Assembly (NCBI RefSeq): GCF_000237925.1
Contig: NC_031495.1
Location: 64,152,939 to 64,216,938 of the forward strand
DNA length: 64,000 nucleotides
Reading direction: 5' to 3'
Source: Schistosoma mansoni
Lineage: Eukaryota; Platyhelminthes; Trematoda; Strigeidida; Schistosomatidae
The notes under the pieces were generated by a model, which did not search any database, had not been told where the DNA came from, and saw nothing but the letters and a program-made list of their open reading frames with translations. This document shows, one piece after another, positions 12,301 to 24,152 of this stretch; the first letter of the stretch is position 1; every line of letters begins with the position of its first letter. The translations under genes and the position numbers were made by a program.

Positions 12301-13118
12301 TTATTCACCAGTATTTGTTTTGCTTTGATGATAACGATATTGATGTCTATTCATGTTTCTAGGGCTACTCTTCTTCTTTTTCTTTGTACATTTACATGTT
12401 AATATATTCCATAGCTTATTACGATAAAATTGAAAGAATACAGTATATGTATAACCATTTAATGCATAATTTATATCTTTTATTGATGTTAATAAACGTG
12501 ATAAATGGGCATATAATAAATGTTCACATTTTGTATGTTTATAATTTAAATTAGCTCTTATTGTTAAACTAATACTAACTGGAAATGTAAAACATAAATA
12601 AAAAAATGATAATAATAATAATGCTACAATACGACCTAACTCTTTACGATCTTCTATAATTGTATGACGACGACGTTTTATTAATGAATTCATTGTTAAT
12701 CGAAATGAATTCTCTTGTTCTGTTGTTGTTGTTGTTGCTAGGGGTGATGGTGATTTTGTTTCTAGGGATGTTGTTGTTGCTGGGGGTGGTGGTGATGTTG
12801 CTAGGGTTGTTGTTGTTGCTGGGGGTGGTGGTGGTGATAATGTTTTATTGATTGATGTAAATTCATTTAATGATAAATTCATTTGTTCATCATTACTCCA
12901 ATTCATAAATTTTAAATTATTATTAATTGTTTTACATAATATACGTCGTTTTGATTTAATACTAATTAATTTAATAAGTATTATTAAATTAATAAATATT
13001 AATAATATACATGGTACCATATAAGTTAATACTGTACTAAATAGAAAAGATAATAAATCTTTATTATTAATTTGATAACCATTTGTACCTAATGCACATG
13101 TTAATGAAGGGGATGAAC
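12301..13118 (-). CDS. Class A G-protein-coupled receptor, terminal exon (TM5-TM7)
   Basis: Host gene, partial. On the minus strand a long pyrimidine tract ending TTTAG gives an acceptor at 13119-13120, and the exon stays open for 271 codons to a TAA at 12301. Residue 7 is a Cys fitting the ECL2 disulphide. TM5 is about 22-50 with a central Pro (TYMVPCILLIF). The third intracellular loop runs to about 159 and holds a Pro/Thr-rich repeat at 94-133 (three imperfect PPPPATTT-type units). TM6 is about 160-186 (SFFYLCFTFP, like FxxCWxP). TM7 ends with NGYTY (NPxxY position), then a Lys-rich tail. The split first codon shows that exons for TM1-4 lie upstream at higher coordinates; I found none in this window. 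The ligand is unknown; the form resembles flatworm peptide-receptor-like GPCRs, which is inference. Confidence 0.82.
12732..12813 (-). repeat. Coding minisatellite in the GPCR third loop
   Basis: Three imperfect repeats of a Pro-rich then Thr-rich unit (CCCCC...GCAACAACAA on the minus strand). It lies inside the intracellular loop and is likely length-variable. Coordinates are approximate. Confidence 0.5.
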
Positions 13119-13429
13119 CTAAATGAGAAAGAAAAGAAAAAAAAGAAAACAGGGGGAGGGAATGTTGATATCTGATGTGAACCGGGAAACAAGAAGCTTT
13201 AACAAACTAGGGAAACTATTTTTTTGGGGGGGATGTTATTTCATTTCATTCAAAGCTTATAAAATAGTAACATTTAATTTTACCCCTAGTCTATTATACA
13301 GATCATAAGCTTTTGTTTGATGTATGATACACTGCCATAGCCTTTTCCGTTCCAAAGCTATTGTAATTTAGACGTAACCTTTTGTACTTTATTTTCTACT
13401 CTAATCCCTCAGCTTTGAACATAATTGTA

Positions 13430-13645
13430 TTTTCATAGTTGAAATCATGAGTCAATTGAAGCTAGAGTACCATGGAAAACCTGAAAGCATTGGACGGCCG
13501 TTTCGTCCTATTATGGGACTCCTCAGTGGCAGTGCGCATCCACGATCCCACACCCGCGAGATTCGAACCCAGGACCTACCAGCTTCGCGCTGGAGCGCTT
13601 AACCGATAGACCACTGAGCCGGCCGGCTCAGTGTTACTGTCTAAC
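13430..13645 (-). repeat. Family B SINE with tRNA-like part and HHR
   Basis: On the minus strand it has GGCTCAGTGGTCTATCGG, then GGTTCGAATCTCG, then an HHR with CTGAGGA, helix II GTCC/GGAC, GAAA and GTC. A CCA triplet separates helix I from the core. Confidence 0.85.
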
Positions 13646-13659
13646 TTCAACTGATCTAT

Positions 13660-14064
13660 AATTGTATTTTCCTAATTATTGTATGTTGTGGTCAGGTTAG
13701 TCATCTATTTATTCATGTATCTTTTTACACTAATCTGAATTCGGAATTTGGGTATCAGATCGGGATTGGAATAAAGGGAGTAGTGTTCCAGTTGTCTTGT
13801 CTTCTCCCTCTCGCGCGTGCTTGTCAGCTAATCAGGGATAGAATAGTTTTTGTCAATCTACCCCCGCTTCGAACTCACACATACTAGCCTCAAGGTTAAG
13901 CCAGTCAGCCTATCGCGTCAAGGTTTTAATCTACATTAGACAAGTTATCCTCGGCACTAAAGTGGGTAGATAGATCAAGGACGTAACAACATCAGTAGTT
14001 TGTTTTGTAGATTATCAATTTTCAAAATAGTGACAACCATTAAAATGTGAAGTAGGGTATGTTA
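13660..14064. other. Unassigned stretch with a possible older tRNA-like piece
   Basis: On the minus strand near 13860-13925 the order GACTGGCTTAACCTTGAG ... GAGTTCGAAGCGGG looks like degenerate A and B boxes. Nothing else is recognised. Confidence 0.25.
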
Positions 14065-14390
14065 TTGTAGCTGTAAATAATTCCCCGAAATCAATCGCTC
14101 TGTAAGTGTTCGATATTGAATGCTGACCATATTGGTTTTAGTGGACTCGCTTAACTGAAAGCGCTCGGTCATGCATCCATACCAGATCACGTTACAGAAC
14201 GACGTGGGAAACATCTCCTACGATCATTAGCCAGATTAGACCATTCAGTTCTCGATATATTGATAACCCATCAAATATATCTTTCAACCTCCTCGCTTCT
14301 GACTTATGATTTTAACTGGGTGGGCACGATTCGATTATAGAAGTTGTTACTGGTAAAGAGTTGCCAAACTACAATACTGGTGGTATCTTC
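14065..14390 (+). repeat. Family E repeat, copy 1
   Basis: About 325 bp, starting TTGTAGCTGTAAATAATTCC; a second copy is at 31021-31345. A 60-codon open stretch (KALGHASIPDHVTERRGKH) is conserved in part between the two. Flanks TTATTG and TTCATTG may be a target duplication. Confidence 0.65.
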
Positions 14391-14429
14391 ATTGTCATAT
14401 GTATGACCCACGAGATATCACTTGTTTAT

Positions 14430-14590
14430 TTTATTTATTTATTTAAACACATAAATATTGATACAAGGAAGCACCAGATAAATATGCGCCTCACAAATCT
14501 CATTTGATTTGTGTGAGGGCTGTGATACTGCCCAGGTGCCCAGACTGAAGCAGATGGTTTTCTTAGGGGGCTACACACTGTGCCATGTAA
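14430..14590 (-). repeat. Family C, 3' fragment
   Basis: Begins with the reverse of the AAAT tail (TTTATTTATTTATTTAAACA) and covers the last 160 bp of the C consensus. Confidence 0.8.
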
Positions 14591-15640
14591 ATCACATCTA
14601 TAAGTGCCGAATCCATCCTCACTTTTAGTACTATATGGACTATGATACTTGATTGTTTTTTCTCGTGAAGGTCCTATCTTCTCTCATTCTTCTTCACGTG
14701 TAGTTGCTACCTTTTCTATCCTGTACCACTGAATCCACTTTGATGTAAGATTAGTCTCCCATTAGTCATTACTATGGACCCCAATCAAAGTTGTAAAAAT
14801 CATAACATAACTAATGTGAATATAAATAAGTCAACTGTATAGAGAATCCCTGAACCATAACATGGGTTCACTCAGTATGAAAATCACCAATAAGAATGAA
14901 GCCATTTGGTTATTAACTACTTATGAGTAGCCTAAGCCTTCTTTACAAAAATGTCAGAAAAGTAATACAAGATTAGACTTAAATACTCATAGAAACCTCC
15001 TAATTCCACCACGACTTACCACATTGACAGAAATATAGTTTCAGATAAGATGAAAATTTCCGAACGATTACAAAAACAGCGGTATTAAAGTAAGATTAAG
15101 TAAAAAGAAGTCAAAATACGCTGCAATCCCACATTATAGGGAAGTACAAAGATCTAAATCTAGAGTATATTTAGTCCATTACCAACTATACTGTAAGCAT
15201 ATAGAACTCCGCTTTTTGAAGAATAATGTCTAGTTTTAGGACTGAAGTACTTTTTTGGATTTTCTGGTTTACTTATCATTCTATTTTACTAATAATAACT
15301 ACGATAATAATCGTCATGTACACTGTTTGAACCATGTTTGAGTCCTACAGATGAAATTGATCCTCTCAAAGTTGAAGATACTCCTTCTCGGTAGTTCTCC
15401 AACATAATGCAGCGTAAGTCCATGATTTCTTGATATCTCTAACCTTTCAACAAGGGACCTAAGGCATTCAGATTTCATGACAACTACATTATTTTTAGAC
15501 AATTGAGTTTTAAATTGACTTATTCCCATTTCCAGCTTCAATCAGTTTATGATATTGTTTGACTTACAATCATTTAATATAATCAATGATAACTGTCTCA
15601 TTTAAGGTAACGCCCTTAAATTGACTACTTGAAAGTTTTA
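14591..15640. other. AT-rich stretch, no gene recognised
   Basis: A 75-codon minus-strand open frame (15314-15541) has no recognised family, acceptor or neighbour and is not called. Confidence 0.3.
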
Positions 15641-16297
15641 TGTCTGAATATAGTATTAAATACTTTCAAAGATGAGGATGTGAAAACCTTTACATATCTG
15701 GGAGCATCATTGGTGAGCACGGTGGATCTGATGCACATGCGAAGGCACGGTTCTGCAAAGCAAGAGCAGCATATTTACAACTGAAGAACGTTGAAACTCA
15801 AAACAATTATCAACCAACATTATGATCAAAATTTTCAATACAAATGTCAAGTCAGTTCTACTGTATGGAGCGAAAACTTGGAGAACTACGAAAGCCATCA
15901 TCCAGAAGAAACAAATGTTTATTAACAGTTGTCTACTCAAAATACTTCGGATCTGTTGACCGGAAACTATCAGCAACGACCTACAGTGGGAGAGAACAAA
16001 TCAGAATCCATCCAGCGGAGGAGGAAATGAGGAAGAAGCGCTGGAGGTGGATAGGACACACATTAAGGAAAGCGCCGAACTGCGTCACAAGACAAGCCCT
16101 CACAGGGAATCCCGAAGGCCAAAGGAGAAGAGAAAAACCGAAGAACTCATTAAACCGAGAAATAGAGGCAGACATGAGAAGAATGAACAAAAATTGGATA
16201 GAACTACAAGCGAAGGCCGTGGAATGAGTGGGTTAGATAATGCTGGTCGGCGGCCTATGCTGGATTGGGAGTAACAGGTGTAAGTAAGTAAGTAACC
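15640..16297 (+). mobile_element. RTE-like LINE (SR2/Perere-3 type), 3' fragment
   Basis: Codes for the C-terminal region after the RT: FTYLGAS, then a SVLLYG..TW-type motif broken by small changes, then [20 protein letters not shown] near 16019 and [13 protein letters not shown]. It ends in a (TAAG)n tail at 16280-16297. Several frame changes; inactive. Confidence 0.8.
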
Positions 16298-16457
16298 AAG
16301 TTTTCAATAATTCTTCCAGCTACTATAAATATTCAATAGATTTCGATAGTTTTTATCAGTTTATTTAGTTTAGTCAAACAAAATAACTATTGAATTCAAA
16401 AAAATTGCTAAGTCCAAATGTAATAGAATATAAAGAATAATAATACATGATTACTAA

Positions 16458-16630
16458 CGAGTGCCAAGTAGCATGAAACCTAGGTCCATGTTTTCTTGTT
16501 GACTACCTCCAATCACCATCTTATCTCAACATAGTGTACACCGTATTGAGTCACCTAGATTAGTGGATACACTGCGATTCGGTTGATAGGATTCGATCTG
16601 TACTAAGAAAGACCTAACATACATGACATT
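16458..16630 (+). repeat. Family F SINE, two partial units in tandem
   Basis: 16458-16544 is the HHR and 3' end (CTAACGAGTGCCAAGTAGCA, GAAA, then the ACCACCATCTTATCTCAACA-type 3' end). After a short spacer, 16585-16630 is the 5' end of another unit (GATTCGATCTGTACTAAGAA). It ends at a family B copy. Confidence 0.65.
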
Positions 16631-16631
16631 G

Positions 16632-16742
16632 TTATAGTTGAAAGCATGAGTCAATTGAAGATAGACCACCAAGGAAAACCTGGAAGCACTAGACGGCCGT
16701 TTCGTCCTATTTCGGGATTCCTCAGCAGTGCGCATCCACGAC
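16632..16742 (-). repeat. Family B SINE, 3' part with near-intact HHR
   Basis: 5'-truncated in the HHR stem. HHR spans 16686-16741 on the minus strand. Confidence 0.8.
16686..16741 (-). ncRNA. Hammerhead ribozyme motif (family B)
   Basis: Helix I GCACTG pairs with TAGTGC (one wobble). Core CTGAGGA is intact, helix II has three pairs plus one mismatch next to the core, GAA then ACGGCCGT gives a two-pair helix III with a GGCC loop, and GTC is the cleavage site. Activity not known. Confidence 0.6.
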
Positions 16743-16964
16743 CTTGCCGAAGATTATCAGAACTGTGTTATGATTATTAGCGCAATACATTTCAAACAAT
16801 CTGATCACACATTATATAGTTGTTAAGAACATTTATACATAAAAATAAAAGGCCAACTAGGCTGGAAATGGGAAGTAAGTGTAGAGAAGGATAATAATAA
16901 CAATAATGATAATAATATGAAAACAATTTGAAACTTAATCACTCTGGATAATAAGTTAATCTTA

Positions 16965-17960
16965 CCAGGGTAGGTTTAAGGTGAGAACAAACTGTTTTTG
17001 AATACACAAGGGGGTTTAAATTTTCGTATGGCTAAGGCTTCCATAAACCTTAGTATACGATACCACAAAAGCCGAGTTAGGATCAATCTTATGGCTTGTT
17101 TCGAAGATATGTTTGGTAATAGAGGATAATGGATATTTATCCTCTACTGTTATCGGGTCATTTAATTCTATTTGTTTCTGTAACCATTTCAGTACATGTT
17201 CACACACCCTAATTTTGAGATCACGAATACTCCTCCCTATTTATGTGTGCCACGCACACATTTAAATTAGTAAATACAGTGGGATGTGATACAATCGTTT
17301 TCATGTCTTCTAGGTTTTGGAAGAAGCATGGACCTCGTTTTTTCTTTGATAATGACCTTCGTTGTACAATACGTTATGTTGATGATTGATTTAAGCCTTT
17401 GTTTCAATGAAATCCTATTTGAATCACCTGTAAATGGTAAGGTGATGTAGACAGGCTTGTTTTCCACAAAGGCTACAATAGGTCTCACTGTACCATGAAC
17501 TTTCCGTCTATTTAGAACTTTAAGTGGATAACCATTCCCCATTAATGTTTTGTTTAACAACTTAACATCATCATCAATAGCGTGATTTGTGCAAATACGA
17601 TCAAGCTTATTAAATAGGCACCTTATCAAACCTTGTTCGTATTGCACAGGGCAATAACTATAATAACTAAGGTATTGACCTGTTCACGTTGGTTTTTGAA
17701 AAATGGATCGTTTGATTGAGCCATCTTCTCGTCTACTTAGAAGTATATCCAAAAAAGGAAGCTGATCATTCTTCTCCTCTTCGAGACTAATGTGGTTTTA
17801 GAGAGTATTAACTTTATTCAATAAACAATTCATATCCTCCTTCCTTTCATAGATAACTAAGATATCGTCCACATATCTCTTATAAATTGATACGTCCATT
17901 CTAGTTGACCTTTTATGTAACAAAGATATAATGTATGATCAGATTGTTCGAAATGTATTA
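16965..17960 (-). mobile_element. Penelope-like element, 3' half (broken)
   Basis: On the minus strand it reads MDVSIYKRYVDDILVIYERK near 17870 (RT catalytic YVDD), LPFLDILLSRREDGSI, a thumb/linker (LKQRLKSIINITYCTTKVII), then a damaged GIY-YIG-type endonuclease region (IGRSIRDLKIRVCEHV near 17200). It is broken by several changes and 5'-truncated. Confidence 0.8.
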
Positions 17961-18071
17961 CACTCATATATTATCATCATATAGTTCTGTTAATCTTCGT
18001 CTCTTCTTATATGATCTTTATCATTGAATATAAATGTGACAATAAATAAAGCCATGCATAATGGTAATACT

Positions 18072-18362
18072 ACTACTGTAGTGAACAAAACACCGGTTGG
18101 GGACAATCGAATGTATTTAAGCAAAAATTACAGACTATCTCAGTAAATTCTGATAACCAAACAATGAACAGTCAATTTGCAAATTAACAACCAATTGTTT
18201 CAATCTTCTCTGTTTCTTCTCTAATTTCATTGCTCATGCATTTTGCAAACGATTGCGCTTCATTTCAGTTCTTTGCTCATCGGTCTTCTGCCAAAATACA
18301 TTCTATGTCTGACCAACACGATATACTACTTATATAGATATAAGTAGACCACACCACACTAC
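18072..18362 (+). repeat. Family D repeat
   Basis: Starts GTAGTGAACAAAACACCGGT and ends with the hairpin TACTACTTATAT-AG-ATATAAGTAG followed by ACCACACCAC. Nine copies occur in the window. Confidence 0.8.
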
Positions 18363-18425
18363 TACTACCACCTCTACTACTACTACTACTACTACTACTA
18401 CTAATAATAATAATAATAATAATAA
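18359..18425 (+). repeat. (CTA)n/(ATA)n microsatellite
   Basis: Runs of CTA then AAT directly at the end of the family D copy. Confidence 0.9.
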
Positions 18426-19057
18426 AGTTCCCATCAATAATTTATAGCCATTTCTTTTTGAAAAAATCGATATATACCAGTACATTATTGTTTCTAGGGT
18501 AAACTTGTTATTTACTTTATTAATAGTGAATGGAAATGGATTTAAAGATTAAAAGTCTATTTCAAATGTTAATGAATTACAAGTTTACATCTTATGTACT
18601 TAGATAAAAGAATTGTATCCCTTATAATGTTTATTTTTGATAGGGTAATAGAAGAAGATAAAGATTATCAGTATTATATTATACTATTGTAAGGAAAGAT
18701 GGATAGTGGATAGCAGTGGAATCCATCATTTTTTTTTAGTGTCGGTTGCTATGTTAAGCTCGCATAACTTATTCTAGCCTCCAAACAACCTAATTTATTC
18801 ATTCTTCTTAAGTTACATTTTGACTTTGTTAATTATTCACTTATCAATCTAGGTTGTTTGTATATGAGTGTATGGTTGAGCACTTCTTATCCTATTTATC
18901 ATACATCTGTAACTTATTTTTATCTAACTATAAATATCGATTCACGCCTTGTGAAATTGAGTTCGCTCACTCGCCTTCTCCATTGCGTATCATTTTGTTT
19001 TACTTCACTTTCCAATCAACGATTGTATGAAATATACGTATTCCAAATCCATTTTCG
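18426..19057. other. AT-rich, nothing recognised
   Basis: No repeat family or coding exon seen. Confidence 0.3.
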
Positions 19058-19165
19058 TATCTGAGGAGTCTCACAAGATGATGAAACGGCCATCCAGTGC
19101 TTCCAAGTTTTCCATGGTGGTCTAGCTTTAATTGATTCATGATTTCAACTATATAAAATTATTTA
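19058..19165 (+). repeat. Family B SINE, 3' fragment
   Basis: Starts inside the HHR (CTGAGGAGTC) and ends TGATTTCAACTATATAAAAT. Confidence 0.8.
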
Positions 19166-19646
19166 ATTCCGTCATTCAATAACACGATTTAAGTCGACGA
19201 TTATGTACGTAGATTGATGGAATGTATATTTCGATAGCAATCAATCATCTGATCTCATTGGATTCACATATACGGGCAATAGAATATCTCCTTCACATTC
19301 TATATAATATTTCCGATTCATAATTCCTTTCTAATTCCATTTCTATTTTCTTCATAGTCATATATATTCATCTACTGATATGTATTACATACTACTTATA
19401 TCTAGCAAAATAAGTAGTATACCATATAGTAGTAGTGATACGAATAAATTAACGGATTATGAACTCTTTATGAATAATTATCAAGTCCGTATTGTTTTTT
19501 TTATTATGTAATATGAGTGATTAGTTCAAGGTGTTTTTCTTTTCTCGAACTTTCTCTCTTTTTTTTCTTGTTTTTTTGTTGAGAAAAAACAAACAAACAA
19601 AAATATCCATAAAAGAAAAGTTTAATTTAACAAATATTGATATAGA

Positions 19647-19680
<34 letters not shown>

Positions 19681-19920
19681 ATGATAATTGTAAACAAATA
19701 AAAAGGGGGGAACGATGATTATTATAATAATTGAATTTCTAGGTTTTATTTATCCCGCGCCTACCCCCACCCACGCGCCATCCCTCCCCCCGTCTTTCAT
19801 GAGTAAATATTTTTTTCTTTTTTTTTATTCATTAACATTTATGTAAATAAATGAAAGAAAAAAGTAAATAAATTTTGTTTGTTTACTTTTTTCTATTTTT
19901 CTATAGAATATTGATTAGAC
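19166..19920. other. Low-complexity AT-rich island
   Basis: Contains a family-D-like hairpin at 19386-19425 (ACTACTTATAT / ATAAGTAGTA), a (TTA)n run at 19651-19678 and a C-rich patch at 19757-19790. No exon recognised. Confidence 0.4.
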
Positions 19921-20055
19921 CAGCATTCTCCAACCCAATCTGTTCTGGGATAGAACTAGGAAAGAAGGCCCAGGACAGAGTGGATTAGAGAATGCTGGTC
20001 GGTGGCCTATGCTCCATTGGGAGTAACAGGAGTAAATAAGTAAGTAAGTAAGTAA
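19921..20055 (+). mobile_element. RTE-like LINE tail, fold-back copy
   Basis: An inverted piece of the 3' end (CCAGCATTCTCCAACCCAAT, 19921-19950) joins a forward 3' end (AGAACTAGGAAAGAAGGCCC ... GAATGCTGGTCGG) that ends in (TAAG)n. Confidence 0.75.
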
Positions 20056-20149
20056 TTGATTAGAATAAAATGAAAAAAAAATGATATGTTTGCACTTGTA
20101 CAGTAAATAAATAAATAATAATAATAATATTAGAAAGGGGTATTGTGAA

Positions 20150-20345
20150 GATTATTAATAATTGAATAGTTGAATTTCTTGAGTTCTGGGTTCGAATCCC
20201 GAGAGAGGGATCATAGATGCTCACTACTGAAGAGTCGCATACTAGGATGAAATGGTTGTCCAGTGCTTTCAGGGTTGTTTTTTTATCGTGGTCTCGCTTT
20301 AATGGATCCATGAATTCAACTATTAAATTACTAAAATCTCCATAA
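20150..20345 (+). repeat. Family B SINE, diverged
   Basis: tRNA-like B box GGTTCGAATCC, then an HHR-like part with CTGAAGA, GTCGCATACTAGGAT and GAAA. Older than most B copies. Confidence 0.7.
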
Positions 20346-20444
20346 AATGTCTTTCTGATAAGAGGAATATCATTGTCGTAATATATATAAATCCTTGTGT
20401 TTGTCTTATATACTCTTTTATGAAAGTGTTACAACTTTAGCCTT

Positions 20445-20772
20445 GTGCTCTATTAATATATAACGTAATGATACCGCCAATTATCGATAGGACCAATGAC
20501 ACACCAAACCCGTACGAGGAGTCTAGAGTATTTATTGGTCCTTTTTCCTGTCTAGTCCTATATGTTAAGTTCAGAACATCAATCTCAGCCTTTGCGATAC
20601 GAATCATGCATTCTAAATATACTGGATTTTTATAAATTCTAAACAGACCACATCACACCATAAAATAGTTAATAACATTTGTACAAGATCTAGCCAAATG
20701 TGGCTGTGAATATAGGAGACTGTAATTAATAGACTGGGGATAACTTAAGAATGGTCAATCGTATAATAATAG
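20445..20772 (-). repeat. Partial LTR, same family as the solo LTRs at 41598 and 53798
   Basis: Shares ACCGCCAATTATCGAT..GG, CCGTACGAG and TGTGGCTGTGAATA..GG segments with those copies. 3'-truncated at the next family B copy. Fossil. Confidence 0.65.
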
Positions 20773-20775
20773 CCT

Positions 20776-21075
20776 TTGGAAGCACTGAACACCCATTTCA
20801 TCCTAGTAAAGAACTCCTCAGTATTGCATACACATGATCTTCCTCGTGAGATTTGAACCCATGACCTACCAGTCTCACGCACAAACTGTGGTCTAGCTTC
20901 AATTGACTCATGAATTCAACTATAAAATTTTTCAATAGTTGAGACCATGAGTCCATTGAAGCTAGATCACCATGAAAAAGCTGGAAGCATTGGACGACCG
21001 TTTCGTACTATTATGAGACTTCTCATCATTGCGCATACGCGATCCCACCTCGCGAGATTCGAACCCAGGACCTAT
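20776..21075. repeat. Two rearranged family B SINE copies
   Basis: 20776-20887 is minus, 20888-20930 is a forward 3' end (a fold-back), and 20932-21075 is a second minus copy. Confidence 0.75.
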
Positions 21076-21635
21076 TAAAACTACAAATTCACATACAATT
21101 CATTCTATAAAGTTATGTAATTCATTGAAATAAAATTTTTTTTTCAATGAACCTGTTATATTCCGACAAGAATTATGGATGGCAACTGTTCGGATCTATC
21201 TTATGAACCCATACTATACATATATAAGAACTTTCGTCTAAATTAGAGAGAATAGTTTCACAGCATTTAGGCACCGAGTTGATGTAAGACATTAAATAAG
21301 AAGAATATATATCTGTAAAATCTCAGCGAAGTGAATTTGAAGTAAATCCAACATTTCACCTGGCAATCTGGTTCAAGCTTTTTCAAGAAAATATGCACAA
21401 ACCAGTAAGAATATACCGGTATAATTAGATAGAAGATTCAAGCAAGCCACAAAATGATAATATAGTTTACGCTGTCATGAACCTGATAAGATGGTAGTAT
21501 AAAAGCACCGACAGATACGATCATAAACAGACTAACAAGAATTGTATTTAAACTTCTTACATTTATCAAAATGAATTAAGTGGTAGCTGCTTAAAGAAAG
21601 CTTGGACCAGATTGCCAGGCAAAACGTTTGATTTA
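21076..21635. other. Unassigned AT-rich stretch
   Basis: No exon or repeat recognised. Confidence 0.3.
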
Positions 21636-21895
21636 CTTCACTTAGTATTGTTTGTTTGAATGCTTCCCATTGATGTATTGGGACTGCAACTAGTCAGTAT
21701 GTAATTGGCAAATGTGCATACTCTGCGTAATTGCCTCGATATACCCTTAATTCACAACCATTATAAGCAAAGATGGATAGTAGCTAGCACTAGAACCCAG
21801 TTTGACGCGCGTTTCGTCCTATTGGGGAGTCGTCAGCTGGATGTACCTACCTGTCAGAGTTGATGTTCACTCTGGGACTTGAAACCAAAACATTC
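21636..21895 (-). repeat. Family A SINE (Sm-alpha type) with HHR
   Basis: On the minus strand: end of the tRNA-like part, HHR (ATCCAG, CTGACGA, GAAACGCGCGTC, AAA, CTGGGT), then the long 3' tail down to ACAATACTAAGTG. Confidence 0.85.
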
Positions 21896-21986
21896 ATATT
21901 CTCCTTATAATAAGCTTTATATTAACCTATAGACCTACAAGTTATAACACAACCTAATGATTATGTTGATCTAGTCAGTTGTTCTA

Positions 21987-22022
21987 TTAACTACATAATA
22001 ATAATAATAATAATAATAATAG
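21987..22022 (+). repeat. (AAT)n microsatellite
   Basis: About ten AAT units. Confidence 0.9.
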
Positions 22023-22242
22023 AATCTCATGAGATATGAAATGCTGTTTATATAATTATGTTTATTTGGACTTTCTTAGTTTACATCTATACTTAACTAA
22101 ACTATTAGTTCTATGCATGAATAATAAAGTTTGTTTGTTTTGTTTGATTTGTTATTTAGTTCAGTAAAAGTAAATATTGAAATATGTAAATGATATTTCT
22201 ATTAAAGATTTATATCCATTTGATTATTATGAAGAATTGGAA

Positions 22243-22593
22243 TAGTGCTCACTAGTGACTGGCTTCATGAGGTAAGTCCTGGAGTTCTGGTGAGAAGTCA
22301 TGACCAGTAGAACTAATCCATGTCAGGTAAAGACAGGTATCTGCCTCAGTACAATGGAAGTTGGTCGCGCAATTTCGTGGATTGGTTGAGGTTAGACATT
22401 AACACCGTTTGGCGCTGGCCGGTTCAGTGGTCTATCGGTTAAGTGCTCGCGCGCGAAACTTGTAGGTCCTGGGTTCGAATTTCGCTCGCGAGGTGGGATC
22501 ATGGATGCGCACTGCTGACGAGTTCCACAATAGGACGAAACGGCCTTCCAGTGCTTCGAGGTTTTCCATGATGGTCTAGCTTCAACTGACTCA
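22243..22593 (+). repeat. Family B SINE, full length
   Basis: GTGCTCACTAGTGACTGGCT head, tRNA-like part with GGTTCAGTGGTCTATCGG and GGTTCGAATTTCG, HHR at 22508-22560 (CTGACGA, GAAA, cleavage triplet TTC), then the 3' tail truncated at a family A copy. Confidence 0.9.
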
Positions 22594-22986
22594 TGACCCA
22601 GGGCGCGCGTTTCGTCCTATTTTGGACTCGTCACTCGGATATACCTGCATCTGAGTTGATGTTAATTCTGTGACTCGAACCCAGTACCTTTCGCTTCAAA
22701 CGCCATCGTGTTATCCACTCAGCTGCTGAGTCCTGATAAAGAAAGGTACTGGGTTCGAGTCCCGGCCGACGAGTCCTGAATAGGACGAAATGCGCGTCAA
22801 ACTGGATTCCACTGCTAGCCACTATCCATCTTTGCTTATAATGCTTGTGAATTAAGGCTATATCGAGGTAATAAGCACAGTACGCACGTATGTAAAGAAG
22901 AGACTGATCAATTGCAGTCCTAACACATCAATGGGAAGCATTCAAAGAAACAATACCAAGTGAATAACTGTTTTTCATTAAATATT
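22594..22986. repeat. Family A SINE, fold-back pair
   Basis: 22594-22738 is a minus copy of the HHR plus tRNA-like part; it meets a forward copy at 22738-22986 that runs to ACAATACCAAGTGAAT. The forward HHR lacks the 5' strand of helix I. Confidence 0.85.
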
Positions 22987-23295
22987 GACTAGGTGACTTA
23001 TATTAAGACGAAGTCTCATTGGTGATTACGAGATGAATCTAATGTCTTTGACAATTATTATATCTGATGAAACAGAAAACATGAATCCAACTAATATGTC
23101 CTGCTAAGAATAAGATGTATTAAGGTTACCTAAGTAAGACAATTCCTGCCTCATAATCACTTAATTTTGTTAGTAGATATAAAGACTATCCAACTTTTTA
23201 CTTAACTATGTTAAAGTCGTTGATCAAAATCCATAAGATACTATTGTAAGAATTTATACTCAATATAAGGGTACATGAATTAAAATGGATGATAA

Positions 23296-23695
23296 TCATA
23301 TGCTCACTAGTGGCTGACTTCAAGATACATGTCCTGGAGTTCTAGTGGGAAGCAGTGACCAGTGGAGTTCAACCACGTCTGTTGTGAGATAGTAACTCAC
23401 TGAAGACAATCGGTGAACGGTTGCTAAAACTTCGTGAACTGGTTGAAGTTAGACATTAACACCATTGGACGCCGGCAGGCTCAGTGGTCTATCGGTTAAG
23501 TGCTATGGCGCGAGACTGGTAGGTCCTGGGTTCGAATCTCTGGAGTGCGTTGTCGTGGATGCGCATTGCTGAGGAGTCCCGTAATAGAAAGAAACGGCCG
23601 TCCAGTGCTTCCAGGTTTTCCATAGTGGTCTAGCTTCAATTGACTCATGATTTCAACTATGAAAATACTGAGATCTCCACAAAACGCCTTCTGAT
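23296..23695 (+). repeat. Family B SINE, full length
   Basis: Complete head, tRNA-like boxes, HHR (CTGAGGA, GAAACGGCCGTC; helix II decayed) and tail ending GATCTCCACAAAACG. Confidence 0.9.
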
Positions 23696-23885
23696 TAAAA
23701 TGGATGAATTATTTACACAGATACAGTTACTACTTATATGTTCATATAATAGTCAGTTAGTATATACTAAAAATTCCTTTGGCTTGGGACTATAGTCATT
23801 CAATATTTATTAACTTAGTCCTATTTGTAATATTCTCCTAGTCAATTCAGACAATAGATGATAACAAACAATTATTCTGATTATG

Positions 23886-24152
23886 GTGTGTGCTACTGAT
23901 ATCGACAGATATAAGTAGTATATATCATCAATTGAAAATGAAATGCCTTGAAGCAGAAGGTTAAAATGATCAAAGAAAATAGAACGATTAAAGGGAATGA
24001 TTAGTGTGGGAACGAAAAATGAATGAAGTCTGAGACGATTGGTTGATATTTCGCAAATGAAGTATTTACTTTATGGTTCTTAGATGTTCTGTAATTTGTG
24101 TGTTGAAATACATTTGGTTGTCCGCCACTTGTGTTCTCGTTCACTACACTAA
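23886..24152 (-). repeat. Family D repeat
   Basis: On plus it starts with the hairpin end (GCTACTGATATCGACAGATA) and finishes with the reverse of GTAGTGAACGAGAACACAAG. Confidence 0.8.

Noticed and set aside
12660-12851. 63-codon plus-strand frame (Leu/Val-rich)
   Set aside because: It is the antisense shadow of the Pro/Thr repeat in the GPCR exon.
15314-15541. 75-codon minus-strand frame
   Set aside because: No family, no acceptor upstream, no neighbouring exon.
18359-18425. CRISPR-like regular repeats
   Set aside because: Simple microsatellite in a eukaryotic genome.
22430-22480. tRNA gene candidates in the many GGTTCGAATC-containing segments
   Set aside because: They lack a full cloverleaf acceptor stem, recur with the same SINE tails, and are SINE heads rather than tRNA genes.
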